From Veillonella montpellierensis DSM 17217 (GTDB lineage Bacteria; Bacillota; Negativicutes; Veillonellales; Veillonellaceae): a DNA stretch of 64,000 bases. The notes under the pieces are model-generated. The model worked only from the letters and a program-made list of their open reading frames with translations. It was not told the origin of the DNA and searched no databases. The first letter of the stretch is position 1. Each line of letters starts with the position of its first letter. The translations under genes were made by a program, and so were the position numbers. Shown here piece by piece: positions 63,845-64,000 of the stretch. The stretch is from positions 92,228-156,227 of the forward strand of contig NZ_AUFY01000003.1 in the NCBI RefSeq assembly GCF_000426745.1, written 5' to 3'.

Positions 63845-64000
63845 CTATTTTACTGGCTCACCCGTAAACGGGTCTGTATACTCTTTAAAGTTTAATGTAT
63901 CTTGTGCTATATCTTCTTGTAGTTGATTGCGAATATACTCTTTTATTGCTCCTTCATATCGCCCTACCGTATCCACATAATATCCTCTACACCAGAAATG
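63845..64000 (-). CDS. tnpA: IS200/IS605 transposase TnpA, C-terminal part (partial)
   Basis: The last 51 codons of a Y1 HUH transposase, cut by the window edge. The visible part reads HFWCRGYYVDTVGRYEGAIK, EYIRNQLQED and ends TGEPVK. HFW-x-RGYYV-x-TVG followed by IREYI-type helices is the typical C-terminal region of IS200 TnpA, which includes the helix with the catalytic Tyr. The frame is open and undamaged, so the element may be intact outside the window. Confidence 0.9.
   Translation of the reverse strand, partial: HFWCRGYYVDTVGRYEGAIKEYIRNQLQEDIAQDTLNFKEYTDPFTGEPVK

Overview
The window is AT-rich, gene-dense DNA from a low-GC Firmicute-grade bacterium. The best fit is a Negativicute close to Veillonella. 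I infer this from the mix of traits and have not tested it by search. The Firmicute traits are the alaS-ireB-ruvX-DUF1292-mltG-trmR-U32 gene order, T-box leaders, a CcpN-like regulator and MutS2. The other traits are anaerobic and diderm-like: a periplasmic Ni-Fe hydrogenase with a cytochrome b, PEP synthase with its regulator, phosphatidylserine synthase and decarboxylase, a type IV pilus operon and an ArnT-like transferase. Almost all genes lie on the minus strand. The plus-strand genes are fabK, a gamma-carbonic-anhydrase-like gene, the ArnT-like gene, rpmB, a class A PBP and lexA.

Layout. 1-2.9 kb: 5' part of hemE (cut by the window edge), fabK and a hexapeptide-repeat protein. 2.9-5.3 kb: thrS behind a T-box leader. 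5.36-5.70 kb: a two-copy tandem repeat with a period of about 175 bp. 5.8-13.3 kb: the alaS operon, including TrhP- and TrmR-like enzymes that together would make 5-methoxyuridine at tRNA position 34. 13.7-17.2 kb: an NlpC/P60 hydrolase and a GtrB-like glycosyltransferase, divergent from an ArnT-like lipid-linked sugar transferase. 17.7-22.3 kb: a five-gene uptake hydrogenase operon (small subunit, large subunit, cytochrome b, maturation protease, HupH_C protein). 22.7-25.7 kb: thioredoxin, RNase P RNA, a Nif3-like gene, trmK and a CAT-anticodon tRNA. 25.7-31.6 kb: surE and a guaB-tagA-psd-pssA-GT2 envelope cluster. 32-34.4 kb: recG divergent from rpmB. 34.8-38.8 kb: ppsA, ccpN and ppsR, a gluconeogenesis control block. 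39.3-42.9 kb: tyrS and PBP1A. 43.2-51.9 kb: mutS2, an RlhA-like U32 gene, pheT, pheS and a second T-box. 52-53.5 kb: a PaaI-type thioesterase and a shikimate kinase with a basic tail. 53.7-62.0 kb: a twelve-gene type IV pilus operon (pilB-pilT-pilC-pilA-pilD, four minor pilin-like genes, pilM-pilN-pilO). 62.2-63.0 kb: lexA, divergent, with a LexA-box-like site in its own promoter. 63.7-64 kb: the end of an IS200/IS605-type element with the C-terminus of TnpA and a ladder of hairpins.

How the genes fit together. The metabolic genes suit an organism that grows on organic acids. PEP synthase with its bifunctional regulator and a CcpN-like repressor would control entry into gluconeogenesis, and the hydrogenase would pass electrons from H2 to the quinone pool. 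Translation-quality genes are over-represented: four aminoacyl-tRNA synthetases, two with T-boxes, together with TrhP, TrmR, RlhA-like and TrmK RNA modifiers and RNase P RNA. The least ordinary part is the pilus operon. Its prepilins are divergent, its major pilin has a long leader, its prepilin peptidase lacks the methylase half, and no secretin gene is in view.

Start codons were moved from the longest open frame where a Shine-Dalgarno sequence clearly favoured another start; each such case is stated in its entry.
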